Shown one piece after another: positions 31,317 through 43,323 of a DNA stretch of 64,000 nucleotides. The DNA is taken from the NCBI GenBank assembly GCA_900618795.1, contig UYJD01000022.1, forward strand, positions 39,306-103,305, written 5' to 3'. The first letter of the stretch is position 1; each line of letters opens with the position of its first letter. The stretch is from Cyanodermella asteris (lineage: Eukaryota > Ascomycota > Lecanoromycetes > Ostropales > Stictidaceae). A program made the position numbers and the translations under genes. The notes under the pieces were generated by a model. The model did no database searches and was not told the DNA's origin. It worked only from the letters and a program-made list of their open reading frames with translations.

Positions 31317-34300
31317 CTAACTATTGAATGACAAAACCTGCTGGCCTCGTTCCGGATCTGCCATCCTGATTATTCTGAGGTCCGTGCTTGCATCAACCCC
31401 GGCCATTGCCTGCGGCGTGATGAAAATAAATTGTCGCTCTGGTGCGTCGTTGGCGGCATTGATCAAGAGCTTCGTACTCATTGCCCTGTTCGCGCTGTCC
31501 ATGAACACATCGTATTCGTCCAGACATCGCACCGGCGCACATATCGCCTCCCATAGTGCAAGGATGAGGCAGATCGAGGTGAATGACTTTTCGCCTCCCG
31601 ACAATGTCTGCGTCTTGCGCGCAGTGTTCTTGTGCATGCTCGAGTTCGGTTGAATCACGGTGTCTAGCTGCTTCGTTTCATGATTGATCACGAGCTGTCC
31701 CTTAAAGCCTCTTTCGGCGAGCAGGTACATGAACTGATTGCGTGCTCTGGTAGAAATGTACTTGCGGAACAGTTTCCAGCGGTCCTGCCGTTCCTCCCAG
31801 GTCTTCTTCATGGCAATGACCAGATCTTCCTCTGTTTTCATTGTCTGCTGAAACGAGGAGAAGGCGGTCACATTTTCGAGGTGTTCTCGGCTGATCTGCT
31901 CTTTGCTGCCGCCAGCTTGTCGTTCGTATCTTTCGATATCGGCAAGAAGCTTGTTAAGCTTCGACTTGATGCTTTCGGTCGTTTCGCCGGCCGGTACTGC
32001 GACACGCTGCTCGTGATATTCACTAGCTTGCTGGATGAATGCCTGGACGATCTGATCTGCATCCTGACGCTGACTGATTAACTCATCTCGGTCTTGGATT
32101 GCTGCTTGTTCGACTTCAATTGCTCTATTCTTCGCTCGCAAGGCGGCCTCACGTTGTCGTTCTTTCTGAATCTTATCGGCTCTTGCGCTTTCCAGCGTGT
32201 TGATGGCATCGTTGAGTTGCGCTTCAACCTCCCGAACCCTGTTCTCCTTCTCTGTCCTTACCTGCATCTGCTGATCTTTGGCCAGGGTGATGTCTTCAAA
32301 GGCCTCCTCCTCCTGCCGTTTCTGTTCCTTCGCAGCTTTGAGAGCCTCTTGTAGGGTGTTCAGCCTACCTTCTTCAATAGTACTGTTGTCGATCTCATCT
32401 TGAACAGCTTCCATGTCTCGCTGAGCGCGCCCCACCTTCTCTTTGAGATCCCTTGCGACATTGTCGTGCTGCGTTTGCTCGCGGCCACATGCTTCAACCG
32501 CTTTCCGGAGAGACTCCTTGGTCCGGTCAAGGTTACGGCTCTCGTCCTTCAGTTTATCCACAATGTCCTGCTGAATGCGAATCTGATCGCTCATGTCAAC
32601 TTTCATTCTCGGGTGGCCGTTATACCGGTCAATGAAGGTTGAGCCTAAGCCGGCGCCGTGGGTATTCCATCGCAGTTGATGCCCGACGCCCAGCTGAGAC
32701 TGATCTAAGGTGAGACAGGTCTGCACGTTCGGTAATCGTGAGCCGGACATCAGTTCAGTGCCCTCCTCTTCGTTTTCGACTAACAATATCTGCTCGATAC
32801 GTTGCGAGATTACCATATGGTTGAAAACAAGGTTGTTGTCGATGCTCAAAGATCTAGCGATAGTGTTGAATTCAGCCGCGGGTTCATTCGCTGATGTGTC
32901 GAATCGCTGATGTGCGTTCAGGATATTGATCGTCATTGAACATTTCTGTTGTCTCATGATGGCACTCAATTTGTCCCTGTCCTCTCGAGAAGTGACAATG
33001 AAGCCATTGATGACGCCCCCGAATTGCTTTTCGAGGATACTCGACCACTTGGGATCCAACAGCTGTATGTGCTTACCGATTGGACCGATAGGCTTTTGTC
33101 GAAAGTCAGTTCTAGCATTGATCGCGGCACAGAGTCCGGACATCTGTGCTGGAAAGCCATCTCTGCTCTGGTTTCTGTCGCTTTGCAGAGAGTGAAGCCT
33201 CTTTTCGGCTTCCCTGACCTCGTGGTCCTTGCGAAAACGTGGGCCCTTCATGAAATCTTTAAGCTTTTGGTCTGCATCCGTCTTTTTCTTCTCCAGCTCC
33301 GGCTTGAGACCATTGTGAGTTTTGGACTGTTGTTGAAGCTCTTCGAGTGTCCTCTTAGCAACATCGAGTCTCGCGAAGCGTGCAGCCGCCGTACCTCCAG
33401 ATGCTTCGTCGAGTCGCCGTTGCTCCTCGGCTATGTCCTTCTCTGTTGTCTTTATCTTGGTGTTCAAGTCCCTCAGGCGTAGATTGTTTTGCCGCTGCTC
33501 GGTCTGCGATTCGGTCACTTCCTTTTGTGCGTCGGCGAGGATCGACTTTGCCTGGTTCAGTTCAACCTGTATAGGTTCAATATTTCGCGCCTCGGCGTCT
33601 TCGGCCGTTTGTGCGGTGTTGTAGGCATGATTTGCTTGATCGTAAGCAGTGGATCTCAGCTGAATGTCCGATGCAAGCTCCTGCAACCTCGCCTCTGCTT
33701 CTCGGACCTTGTCACTGACTGCTTCGAGTTCTCGTTCCTTCTCTTCCACTTGGCACCATGCCTGTTGAGCACCCAACGTCTCACACTTCCGCGTGATATT
33801 GTCCTGGCGGGTGACCATGTCAAGACGGCGCTGCGATGCCTTCATCTTGTCTTCCAGCAAGGCCAGACCCGCTACGCGAGACTCACGCTGGGCATCAATG
33901 TGGTCGATTGATTCGAGAAGAAGCTCATAGTCCTGATTGAGCTGCTCGAGTTGCACCCCTTTGATAAAGAACTTGTACTTTTCGGAGGGCGTCGAGTTGT
34001 TGAGGAACTCCCGAGCTTTGTCTTGGGTCAGTACGCAAATCGGGTTATCAAAGGTCAGGGCGTAATAGTCAAGTATGTCGTCCAGGACACTTTTGGTAGT
34101 TGCAATCGTTCTCCCATTGCAATTCTTGATCTTGAACCCACCATTTCCCGTCTTCGTAAAGGCTCGCTCTACGACGATTGTATCCCCATAAACCTCGTGT
34201 TGGTATCCGTCCTTGTTCTTGATCCGGACAGTCAGTGTGCACGAGTCCTGTCCCTCTTTGATAAAGCCCTTCAGCGTGTTAGCTCGGTTCGTGCTTGAGG

Positions 34301-34670
34301 CCTTTCCCCCTAGGCAAATAGCAAGAGCGGTCAAGACAGCACTCTTTCCGCTGCCGTTATGACCGATCACGAAGTTGACCAAGGGCCCGAGCTCAACGTG
34401 CAAATGAGTGTGACACATGAAGTTTGTGCAGGTCAAGGATTCAATGATGCCATTTTCTGCGATGCGACTCTTTTTGTTCGTTTGTGGTCGACGTCGTTCA
34501 ACGACACCATTGGGGCCCGGCCCTTCGCCGTCAGATGAGAGATCTTCATCATCGTCTGGTTCATCATGCGGCGATTCGGACAGTATTGCTCGTCTGCTGC
34601 GCTTGTGCGTGATGGACGCCTCCTCATCTGAGCTTTCGACTTCGAGGCTGGGCCTCTTCAAACCTGGCAT
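31317..34670 (-). CDS. SMC6: Structural maintenance of chromosomes protein 6
   Basis: ATPase arm of the Smc5/6 complex, which resolves recombination intermediates and restrains topological stress. The frame is 1117 residues in one exon. The acidic N-terminal tail leads to the head half (IIESLTCTNFMCH) with Walker A GHNGSGKS at 103-110 and a Q-loop region (ICVLTQDKAREFL). Two long coiled-coil arms flank a central hinge around GPIGKHIQLLDPKWSSILEK. The C-terminal head has the ABC signature LSGGEKSF followed by Walker B PVRCLDEYDVFMD. All ATPase motifs are intact. The ATG at 34670 (MPGLKRPSLEVESSDEE) gives a normal Smc6 N-terminus; the frame is open 42 bases further without an ATG. Confidence 0.96.
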   Translation of the reverse strand: MPGLKRPSLEVESSDEEASITHKRSRRAILSESPHDEPDDDEDLSSDGEGPGPNGVVERRRPQTNKKSRIAENGIIESLTCTNFMCHTHLHVELGPLVNFVIGHNGSGKSAVLTALAICLGGKASSTNRANTLKGFIKEGQDSCTLTVRIKNKDGYQHEVYGDTIVVERAFTKTGNGGFKIKNCNGRTIATTKSVLDDILDYYALTFDNPICVLTQDKAREFLNNSTPSEKYKFFIKGVQLEQLNQDYELLLESIDHIDAQRESRVAGLALLEDKMKASQRRLDMVTRQDNITRKCETLGAQQAWCQVEEKERELEAVSDKVREAEARLQELASDIQLRSTAYDQANHAYNTAQTAEDAEARNIEPIQVELNQAKSILADAQKEVTESQTEQRQNNLRLRDLNTKIKTTEKDIAEEQRRLDEASGGTAAARFARLDVAKRTLEELQQQSKTHNGLKPELEKKKTDADQKLKDFMKGPRFRKDHEVREAEKRLHSLQSDRNQSRDGFPAQMSGLCAAINARTDFRQKPIGPIGKHIQLLDPKWSSILEKQFGGVINGFIVTSREDRDKLSAIMRQQKCSMTINILNAHQRFDTSANEPAAEFNTIARSLSIDNNLVFNHMVISQRIEQILLVENEEEGTELMSGSRLPNVQTCLTLDQSQLGVGHQLRWNTHGAGLGSTFIDRYNGHPRMKVDMSDQIRIQQDIVDKLKDESRNLDRTKESLRKAVEACGREQTQHDNVARDLKEKVGRAQRDMEAVQDEIDNSTIEEGRLNTLQEALKAAKEQKRQEEEAFEDITLAKDQQMQVRTEKENRVREVEAQLNDAINTLESARADKIQKERQREAALRAKNRAIEVEQAAIQDRDELISQRQDADQIVQAFIQQASEYHEQRVAVPAGETTESIKSKLNKLLADIERYERQAGGSKEQISREHLENVTAFSSFQQTMKTEEDLVIAMKKTWEERQDRWKLFRKYISTRARNQFMYLLAERGFKGQLVINHETKQLDTVIQPNSSMHKNTARKTQTLSGGEKSFTSICLILALWEAICAPVRCLDEYDVFMDSANRAMSTKLLINAANDAPERQFIFITPQAMAGVDASTDLRIIRMADPERGQQVLSFNS

Positions 34671-36005
34671 GCTGCGTAGATGAGTAGAGGCAGTGCTGCT
34701 GCAGTAGACCAACAGGCCGAGGCCGAGGACTTGCGTATTTAGCGGATGGACTATTTGTCGCGTCGCGTTCGCGAGGTTCCCATGAGGAGCGAACTCACGT
34801 GATGACTGTTCTATCGCGGCCCGCCGGAATTCACTCCGACTAGCTCGAGAGCCACGAATGAATTCGAGGTCGTGAACAGCACGTACGGGCTCAGTGGTTT
34901 CATTGATGGCTTACTTGGCTTCGAGCGAAGCTTTACCATACGATACGCCAGAGTATGGGGTTACTTAGGCGACAAGCAGATTGCGGCGGGTGTGGCCGGT
35001 ATTTTTAGGCGACCTCGGAATGCATGATTCGCAAGACATTTATTCGGGACCGTCTGAACGGGCATCTTTTCAAGGTACAGTCTTCACCCTTGCCCAACGT
35101 CACGTGCGGTAAGTCAATGCACGAAGCAACGAAAGAGTGAACGCCTTGTCGATGGTCTGCGGGCCCTTCCATGGCAGCGTATTATGAATTCGAGCAGCGC
35201 ACTGTTCACGCAAATGGGGATGGAGTCTACGCAGTCGATACAAATGAACAAATGAACTCATGAGCCTGATGAGCGTGGCCGCGTGAGCAGGATCTGGATG
35301 CTTGCTGTCGTTTATCTACGTCAAAGGCAAGCTCCAGGTGCGGCAGTTGGGCTCATATGTGTCACAAAAGTCGCAATAAAGCAGCCGTATCTGCAACGTG
35401 ACAGCAAAGTTCACGCACTGGGCGGTATTGACATTGACACCTGGATTGGATCACACATGTTCGTCCGCTCATGCGCTGGCTTCTCCCACTTCGTCATTGG
35501 TCGCGGCGCTGCGAATATATGTCGTGCAAGGCCATGGGAAAGTGGAGCGTGCTGAAGCAGGCGACGTGAGGCTAAACTGCTTCGGGCAATTGGAGGCACT
35601 TGCAGTGCATCGCACTTTTGTACATTGCGAATCTCCAATAACCAAGACTGCACGAAAACCTGCTCCCTGAACCGAAAACATCATATCAGAAAACGCAAGA
35701 CTACCCGCAGTCTGACCTGAAACTCTTACACCTTGCTACCGCGAATCCACAACGCGGTTAGACTTGACACGCACGCGATCCTCGGTGAAATAGCTCCGAT
35801 CAGCTCCCACAATCCAGCCAGCAAACCTCTCCTCACTTCGGCGACCACCGACAATCTCCTGTCTTTGAACTTTGTCCGACTCGAAGTCTACTCGAGTCTT
35901 CACTACTGCCTTTCGACCGCAAGCCTCAGTGGAAGCGGTCTTGCCAACCACAACCTGCGACGACCTCATCATCAACGTCACTTCAACTTGATACAGCACA
36001 ACGCA
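34671..36005. other. Divergent spacer SMC6/DHH1
   Basis: About 1.3 kb between two divergent starts. The 270 bases before the DHH1 ATG are C-rich and CAA-rich, a typical long leader. Nothing else recognised. Confidence 0.6.
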
Positions 36006-37557
36006 ATGGCGTCTGAATTGACCGAACAGCTTCAGGCTACTTCAATTAGGTACCTCCATCATCTAGTCCTCGTCGTGTGGCTATTGACAATCATACAGCG
36101 GTGACGGAACTTGGAAGGCTGGGCTGAAAGCCCCTCCGAAGGACAGCCGTCAGCAAACCGAAGATGTGACCAATACCAAGGGTCTTGAATTCGAAGACCT
36201 TCAGATTAAGAGGGAGCTTATGATGGGCATATTCGAAGCTGGCTTTGAGAAACCGTCCCCGATCCAGGAAGAGACAATCCCAGTCGCGCTCGCGGGCAGA
36301 GACATTCTCGCGCGAGCAAAGAACGGTACGGGCAAAACCGCTGCGTTCATTATTCCCACTCTCGAGCGCATCGACACGAAGAACAGCAAGGTTCAAGCAC
36401 TGCTGCTTGTACCGACCCGAGAGTTGGCCCTTCAGACATCTCAGGTGTGCAAGACTTTGGGAAAGCATCTCGGCGTCAATGTGATGGTCACTACCGGAGG
36501 AACGGGATTGAAGGACGACATTATCCGTCTCAACGAGACTGTCCACATCATCGTTGGCACGCCTGGTCGTATCCTCGATCTTGCAAGCAAGGGCGTCGCA
36601 GACCTCTCTGAATGCCCAACCTTCGTGATGGATGAAGCCGACAAGCTTTTGTCGCCCGAGTTCACCCCGGTGATCGAACAACTCCTTGCGTTCCACCCCA
36701 AGGACCGACAGATCATGATGTTCAGCGCGACTTTCCCAATGCTAGTCAAGACTTTCATGTATAAGCACATGAACAACGCCTTTGTCATCAACTTGATGGA
36801 CGAGCTTACTCTTCGAGGTATCACCCAGTACTACGCTTTCGTGGAAGAGAAGGAGAAGGTCCATTGCTTGAACACGCTCTTTTCGAAACTCCAGATCAAC
36901 CAGTCCATTATTTTCTGCAACTCCACCAACCGAGTCGAACTCCTAGCCAAGAAGATTACCGAGCTGGGGTATTCGTGCTTTTACTCGCATGCTCGTATGC
37001 TGCAGAATAGCCGCAACAGAGTGTTCCACGATTTCCGTGCAGGGAACTGCCGCAATCTGGTCTGTTCAGATCTGTTGACCCGTGGTATTGATATTCAAGC
37101 GGTTAATGTGGTCATCAACTTTGACTTCCCCAAGAATGCAGAAACCTACCTTCATCGAATTGGTCGCTCAGGCCGCTTTGGACACCTCGGTCTTGCCATC
37201 AACTTGATCAATTGGGATGATCGATTCAACCTCTACAAGATTGAGCAAGAACTAGGAACCGAGATTCAGCCCATTCCCGCATCGATAGACAAGAGCCTCT
37301 ACGTCTATGCTCAGCCCGAAAACATTCCTAGGCCAGTGGCACAAGCGCAGACCCAGGCACCGATCGCAGGCGGGCAACAGTCAAACGGCCAGTTCCGGAA
37401 TGGTGAGGGCCGTGGTGGATTTGGTCCGGGCCGTGGCCAACGCGGTGGTACGGGAGGGGGTTACAATGCAGGCCGTGGACGCGGGGGTACAAGAGGTAGA
37501 GGACGAGGCGGCTTCCAAGGTCAGGCCCAACCCAGAATACCCGGCCCGCAAGGTTGA
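36006..37557 (+). CDS. DHH1: DEAD-box RNA helicase of the Dhh1/DDX6 family
   Basis: Cytoplasmic ATP-dependent RNA helicase that promotes decapping and translational repression in P-bodies. Exons: 36006-36049 and 36099-37557; the 49-base intron (GTACCT...ACAG) joins a serine codon. The protein is 500 residues. Motifs run in order: Q motif with [12 protein letters not shown], motif I AKNGTGKT, Ia [14 protein letters not shown], motif II DEAD, motif III SAT. Domain 2 follows, with [46 protein letters not shown] and [10 protein letters not shown]. The C-terminus is a Gln-rich then RGG-rich tail ([14 protein letters not shown]), common in fungal Dhh1. The start ATG lies in exon 1, so the frame of exon 2 alone would lose 14 residues plus the split codon. 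Confidence 0.95.
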
Positions 37558-38445
37558 GGTACCAATCAATGATGCAGCGCCAGCGACGCGCCGCGCCCTT
37601 GACCTCAGCTGTTCTCTGTACCGAGGACCGACCCGCCGCCACTCTCCAGCAATCGCAGGCACGCGCACGCTTCCAGCATACCTGCATTGAACGCGCATAA
37701 TACCTGGCACCGACGTTCACACTCGTTCAGGCATCCGGTGCAACCCAACAGACCACTTCAAAGCAGTATGCTCAGAAGTCACCGCAAAGAGCTATGATAT
37801 CTGTGTATTTTGAGAGACGCACTGGGGTCTAATATGCCTTGCCTGAAAAGGTTGGTCATCTCAGCCTCACCTCTGTCAATGTGGTACGCAAAGCTTGCAT
37901 GGCACGCATTCGCTTCTGCATCTGTGCACATTACGGCGTGCTCACAATCGACTCTCTCGCAGCGGTTTTGAGGCTGGCAAAAATATCCAGCAGGCAAGGA
38001 TCCACTTGACCAAATTTTCCGTGGTCACCCATCAGCCCTTTATCTTAGAGAGCAACAATCGAACAACGTAGGTCGTAACTTCATGCTCAAGTAAATGATG
38101 AACGTGTTATTGCCCCTGCTTACAAAAATTAAAAAATTGGAGTCCAGTATTTGTCCCATACAGGCGTCCGGATCTTGAGATAATGCTCGTCTGCTTGCCA
38201 ATTCAGCATTTGTTCAGCAATAAACCATTAATTGCTGTAGGGTTGACACTAGTTCAACTGGCACTCTGAGCAGGTCGTCACTGTAATATACCTGCATATG
38301 TGGAGCGCAACTGATCAGACCTGACATGGCCCTCTCTGGACCTGATGTTTTAATACTCATTTGATATATGCTAGATTGTTCATGATGCCGTGCGCCGCAA
38401 ATGCAAGTCCAACTCGTCAACAGCCATGTACTCATCGATATGGCC
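37558..38445. other. Convergent 3' spacer, no gene seen
   Basis: Holds the 3' ends of DHH1 (+) and the RNase T2 gene (-). A locally A/T-rich patch (AAAAATTAAAAAATT near 38126) may serve 3' end formation. No coding signal. Confidence 0.55.
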
Positions 38446-39719
38446 CTACTGGCTCTGCCATACCAGCGAGAGCGCAACATTGCCACCGCCAGTGCTTACA
38501 GTCTCCTGATCCGACCCCGATGCCGTCTGAGCTGCCGAAAACTGGCTCGAACCCTGGTATGAGATGGCTCCACTGCTGTCCGAGCTGAATGTGCTGGCGC
38601 TGTTTCCAGACGCACAGCTGAGCTGGCTCCCACCGATAGCACAGTTGCCCTTGGAGCTCGAGACCTGCCCGTTGCTGCCGCTGAACGTCGCGCAGGTGCC
38701 GGTCGTATACCACTTGCCGTTTGAGATCAAGCAGCCGTTCTTCTTGCCGCTCGAGTCGACGACGTTGATGTAGCCCTTGCCGGACAACGGGGTGCCGGTA
38801 GAACCAGAGCCGGGAGGCGTCGTGGTGGTTCCTCCTCCTCCTCCACCGCCGCCAGAGCTGCTGCTCTTGGGCAGATACAAGATTCCCGTGCTGGGGCAAT
38901 TGCTCTTGGATCCATCGGGTGCGGCAGGCACGAATTGGCCGGTCTGAGCGCTGCCCTTGGTATTGAAGGTGTACCAAACCTCATCCAGGTTGCTGCCACT
39001 GCACTGGATGATGACGTCCTGGCCGTGACCCTTCTTCAGGGCCGCGATGTCGCTGGCGGAGTAAGTCGTGGATGACGAGGGGACAATACCAGCGTTGCTG
39101 AGGAATTGGTAGGAGTTGAGTGTCTTGAAGAGCGAGACGGTGATGTTGGCAAAGTCGACGTACTCTTGCGTGGACTTGTAGTTGGTGTAGCACTTGGTGT
39201 CGAAAGATGAGATGCAGGTTCCGTGCTTGGCCCATTCGTGCTCCCACAGGGATTCGTCTGAACCGCTCGAAGGGCTATTCTTCCAGTACGTCTGCATATA
39301 ACTGAGAAGATCGTCGGCGCCGAAGCTCTGCAATATAGCCGTCATGTTGGTATAGGCACGGTTGCTATCACAATTTGACTCGTATGTACGTACCATCACA
39401 GCTACGAAACGCCATTAGCACTCTTACCACAATGCGAGTTGCATGCTTCTAACTTATCAGGCCATAGGCCATGGACCGTCCAGCTGTCCGACGGTCCAGT
39501 GGCGGGATTGGTATCCCAGAACTGAGTCTGGAGAAGCTGGCCACCAGGGGCGTTGAAGCAGCAGGTGTCGGATTGAGCGGTGGTGTTGTGACACGACAGT
39601 GGCGTCGAGCTTGTCACCGCGCATTGCTTGGCAGTACCCCGGGCAGCGAGCTGGCCAGCGGACGTAGTACCAGCAAGCAGAACGGTGGCACTGACGGCCG
39701 TGGAGCGGAAGGACGGCAT
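38446..39719 (-). pseudogene. Secreted ribonuclease T2 (Rny1-type), frame broken after the intron
   Basis: RNase T2 cleaves single-stranded RNA through 2',3'-cyclic phosphates; Rny1-type enzymes act in vacuole or outside the cell. Exon 1 (39454-39719) encodes a signal peptide (TAVSATVLLAGTTSA), then TCCFNAPGGQLLQTQFWD and CAS I SWTVHGLWPD. A 52-base intron (39402-39453, GTTAGA, GCTAAT branch, TAG) follows. Exon 2 resumes CDG-TYESNCD, CAS II WEHEWAKHGTC with both catalytic residues, a Gly/Ser/Thr linker, and the C-terminal T2-like domain of long fungal enzymes. Right after CDG the frame shifts by four bases: a tandem GTACGTAC at 39386-39393 replaces what the family needs. No alternative splice I tried restores it. 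Everything else is intact, so this is very recent loss, a segregating allele or an assembly error. Confidence 0.75.
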
Positions 39720-41137
39720 GTTGGCAAAGAGGAAGTCGGTATATTGGAGTGCGGCGGGACGGAGGGCAGAGGAGATCTGGGAGAGTGCTTCACGGATCGT
39801 GTTGTTATATAGAATGCCTAAGGTATCAGGCAAGAGTGGTGCTTGTAGACTTCCGGCGTCGGCGGTGTGCTGGAGCAGCATGTTTGAGATCTGGTTGGTA
39901 GGTTATACCGCCCAGCGGTCGGATGTCGGAGGGCAGATCTTGGAGCTACCCTGGCGCGCCACTGTGATGCGCCGACGGTGTACTGTCCTATCCGGGCACT
40001 TGTGAGGGCGACGGCGGCTATCGCCTGTGTCCTTGAAACGAGAGAGGTGCATTCACGGGCGAAACAACGGGGTCAAGCGTCGATAGAAGTCGGCGACGAG
40101 ACGGCAGATGGGCTGATCAGGCAGGTCAGCATGCACTGGGCATGGGTTGACGATGGAGATCAGCTGCCAGCGAGCCAGTCAGCATGCGAACAAAGACCAC
40201 ATGACTGAGGTCTGGGTGCAGCCCCGGCTGGAGCGAGATGAGCTTATGCCGATCAAGGTGTGCGTACGACGATCTTATCTTCGAGAAGCCGGCGTCGAAG
40301 GTCCTTAAAGGCCAATCAGAGGCTGTATACAACCATCGACGTTGCGCCATGTCCGCCACCCGCGGCCTTCCGACGCCGTGACTGTCGGTTCCTGGAACAC
40401 CCTGTGAGTGCAGAACGGGGTTGTGCAGGACATTGGAGCCACTAGCCAGCCAAGAGATCATTTTGAACACGAAGCAGACGGAAACTGGACGATAGTTACT
40501 AATCTGTATCTGTTTGGAAGATAAGACAGTAGAAGAGTTCTTGCTTGACGAAACATATAGAGGGCTACAAGAATCGCTTTTGCCTTCTTCGTGTGCGATC
40601 GTGTCAGCTCCGCATTGTGAGATCACTTTCGGCACGACGGACAAACAAAGTCAAAACTCGATAACAGAACAGAACATGCCGGAAAGCCTGCTGAAATCCA
40701 GTTGTCAAGGAGCTGCCACTTTCGTTGCGCCTCGAGGAAAGTAGTCGTCATGGTCGCAACGGTGGTAGCGAGCTGCTCATGCGGCGTCGAAGCCGCTCAA
40801 CGTCTTCCTGTAGAGCCGTGGGTCGAAGGTCAATGCATTGCGCGATGTACCTAGCGCGTGGGACATGACAGACGAGACGGAATAGCGGTACAGAAGTAGT
40901 TAGGCGACACAGGTCAAGAGGTGAGCCCAAAGAGGATGGAGAGTAAAATGGTTTGTGGCTGACACTGAGGCTTGGGAGTGTCTCACGCCTGCTCGTCCAA
41001 GCCGTCAACTCATCGTCCACACTAACCACACGTGGGACCCGGTATCTTCGTCAGCTGTTACCTGATGGACTGTAGTCACGACTGCAGCGACGAGGCAATA
41101 TTTTCGCCCTCCCGATGAATCTGTGTTGGCTTGCAAA
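39720..41137. other. Divergent spacer, no supported gene
   Basis: Between the RNase T2 gene (-) and the F-box gene (+). Short overlapping frames only. Confidence 0.5.
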
Positions 41138-43012
41138 ATGTCGTCGATACCACCATCCTACGAGGACGCCATTCGGCGAGATCCGTTATCGCTTGTCGCA
41201 CCGTACTTGTCTTGCACTGAGCTGGCACGAGTCTCCCTCGTGAGTCGTACTTGGAATGCAGCATTTGCCTCCTACCTATGGGGCCATCCCATGCGACACT
41301 TCTATGCTTGGTCCGGCGAAGACCCAGCCAGATTCGTCACCGGCATGTCTTCGCTCTGGGCCACGTCAATGCTGAAGTAGCCAGGCTGACCGAATTGACC
41401 AGATGCGTGTTATGACTTTCTAAGAGCTTCGAGCCACGCCAGAGCTACAACCAAAGCACTTGTATACACATTGCACATCCCACCGGAAAGCTCATATCAT
41501 CTTTCCTCCCATGATGTGAGCCTGTCTGACAGGCTGTCTATCTTCCCAAATCTGCAATCCCTGATAGTGTCCAGTATTAGTCGATTCGACCATGTCACGC
41601 TGTCTCGGATATCCCTAGCACCCCCTGTCCAGCTCCGCTTGTTCATTGCGAGGAATTGCCCGAACATGACTGAGAGAGGCCTGTCGGAGTTCATCACGAA
41701 GTTGCCACAATTACAATACTTGGACCTGTCATACACTACTGCGGCGAGCGCACCTTCGGTGGTCAACGCTATTGTGCAATCACCTGCTATTAGTATACTG
41801 CGGCTGCGCAAGATAGGCCTTAAGAACACCGAGTTGCAAAGCCTGTTGGCGATCTCTCAAGTCAGACTATCTGATTCCAGACATCCCTTAAGGAGCCTCG
41901 ACGTTCGAGACAACAGACTTGACCTTTCGGGGCTGTCATTGCAGCTATCCCGGCCCGGCTCGACTCCGGTCCAGTGCGCTCGCTATGTCGACACCCGGCT
42001 TTATGAGTTGACTGTCCGACAGCATCTGCTCAGCGAAGATTTCAAGGGCGTTAAGCTTTTCGATGCCGAGCCTGAGGGACTTACACATCTATATTTGTCT
42101 GGCAATACCACGAGCGGGTCGGAATCCCTAAGGGATATTCTGATGTCTGCGCGACTCAGAGTCCTTGATATAGAGTTCGATAATCGGACGCCTCGAGGTC
42201 CTGAGCAAGCTGGCAGCTGGTGGGACTCGATTTTACATAACGGACACCGCCTCACTTCGCTGCGGACCTGTGTCACGGCTTTGCTAGCATTTGAGCCGGT
42301 CCAAGCCTCGAAGGCAAGAGAGCTGTCGGTATCTGATGATCCGCCGGCGTACGATGCAGCTCTTGGCCAAGGAATGTCTGCGAGCCAATCCTTTCTTTCC
42401 TTCTTCCCTAGTTTAATCAATCTCACCATCACTAGGTTGCCAGCCACTACTGCCACAAATGATGGTATTATTCCGTTGATAGAGAAGCTTTTGGTCACCT
42501 GCGCGTCGAAATCTGCTTCAACGGAAGCCAATCTCGAGCACGCCCCTTTCGCTCAGGGCCTCCAAGCTTTGACAACCGCCGCACATGTCAAGCAACCATT
42601 CCTGCTCGAAGAAATCGTCTTCGAGATCGAACCACACAGAGAGCAGACAGTGGGAGCGTCAAGTACTCAAGACCACGACACCGAAGCGTTCTGGAATGCG
42701 GCACGAGAGGACTATTCCTTCTTTCAGGATGAAAAACCTTCCTTTCTGGTAAAGCAAACGACGGCGTCGACATCACAATCTGGCACCGACAAGACTCAGC
42801 AGCTGGAGGCAAGAGACTTCTTGAAACACCTGACCGCGTGGAGGATGACGAGAAGGAGAGCTTGGGAGCTTGCTCGGGAAGGCCAGCCGAGCGCGTTAGC
42901 AAAAGAACACTGGCCAGGAAAACTCAAGGTCGTCTTGAAGTCGCAGTCCACAGAATCTGTTGTGCAAGAGGACTGCGATCCGTTTGCCAAGTTTTGCCTT
43001 CCACCAGCATAG
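41138..43012 (+). CDS. F-box protein with leucine-rich repeats
   Basis: Probable SCF ubiquitin-ligase adaptor: the F-box binds Skp1 and the repeats bind a substrate. Exon 1 (41138-41376) encodes DPLSLVAPYLSCTELARVSLVSRTWNAAF in pieces typical of an F-box, ending WGHPMRHF. Exon 2 (41425-43012) has leucine-rich repeats such as LPQLQYLDLSYTTAA, SPAISILRLRKIGL and HPLRSLDVRDNRLDLSGL. Both segments are in the same frame but separated by three stops. A 48-base intron (41377-41424, GTAGCC to CTAAG) removes them and gives 608 residues with VYTLHIPPESSYH just after the junction. The donor is weak; the rival reading is two compensating small indels in an unspliced gene. The C-terminal 100 residues are charged and repeat-free. 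Substrate unknown. Confidence 0.75.
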
Positions 43013-43323
43013 GACGATACCTGCAATATACACGTCGAGAAAATGGTAAAGGACAGGAAACGCGATGCAAGGCGAAACGCAACTGGTGAAACGTCCTGGG
43101 TGCAGAAAGCGGGTACTCCTACTTGTAGAGCGTCATGCGATATGCAGTTGGGCCGCACCCAAAGACCACGAGCGTGCTTCTTCCCCAAAAAGTATTCACT
43201 GCTCCAGCAAAAAGCTGTATGGTATCATTGATTTATCCACAAACATTCACAATCACTACTGGGCAGCAGGTACCCGAATGCCGTCCTGGAAAAACACCCG
43301 CCATTGCAGTAGACCGTTCCAGC
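43013..43323. other. Convergent 3' spacer
   Basis: 311 bases between the F-box gene (+) and the Sec7 gene (-). Nothing else seen. Confidence 0.6.
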
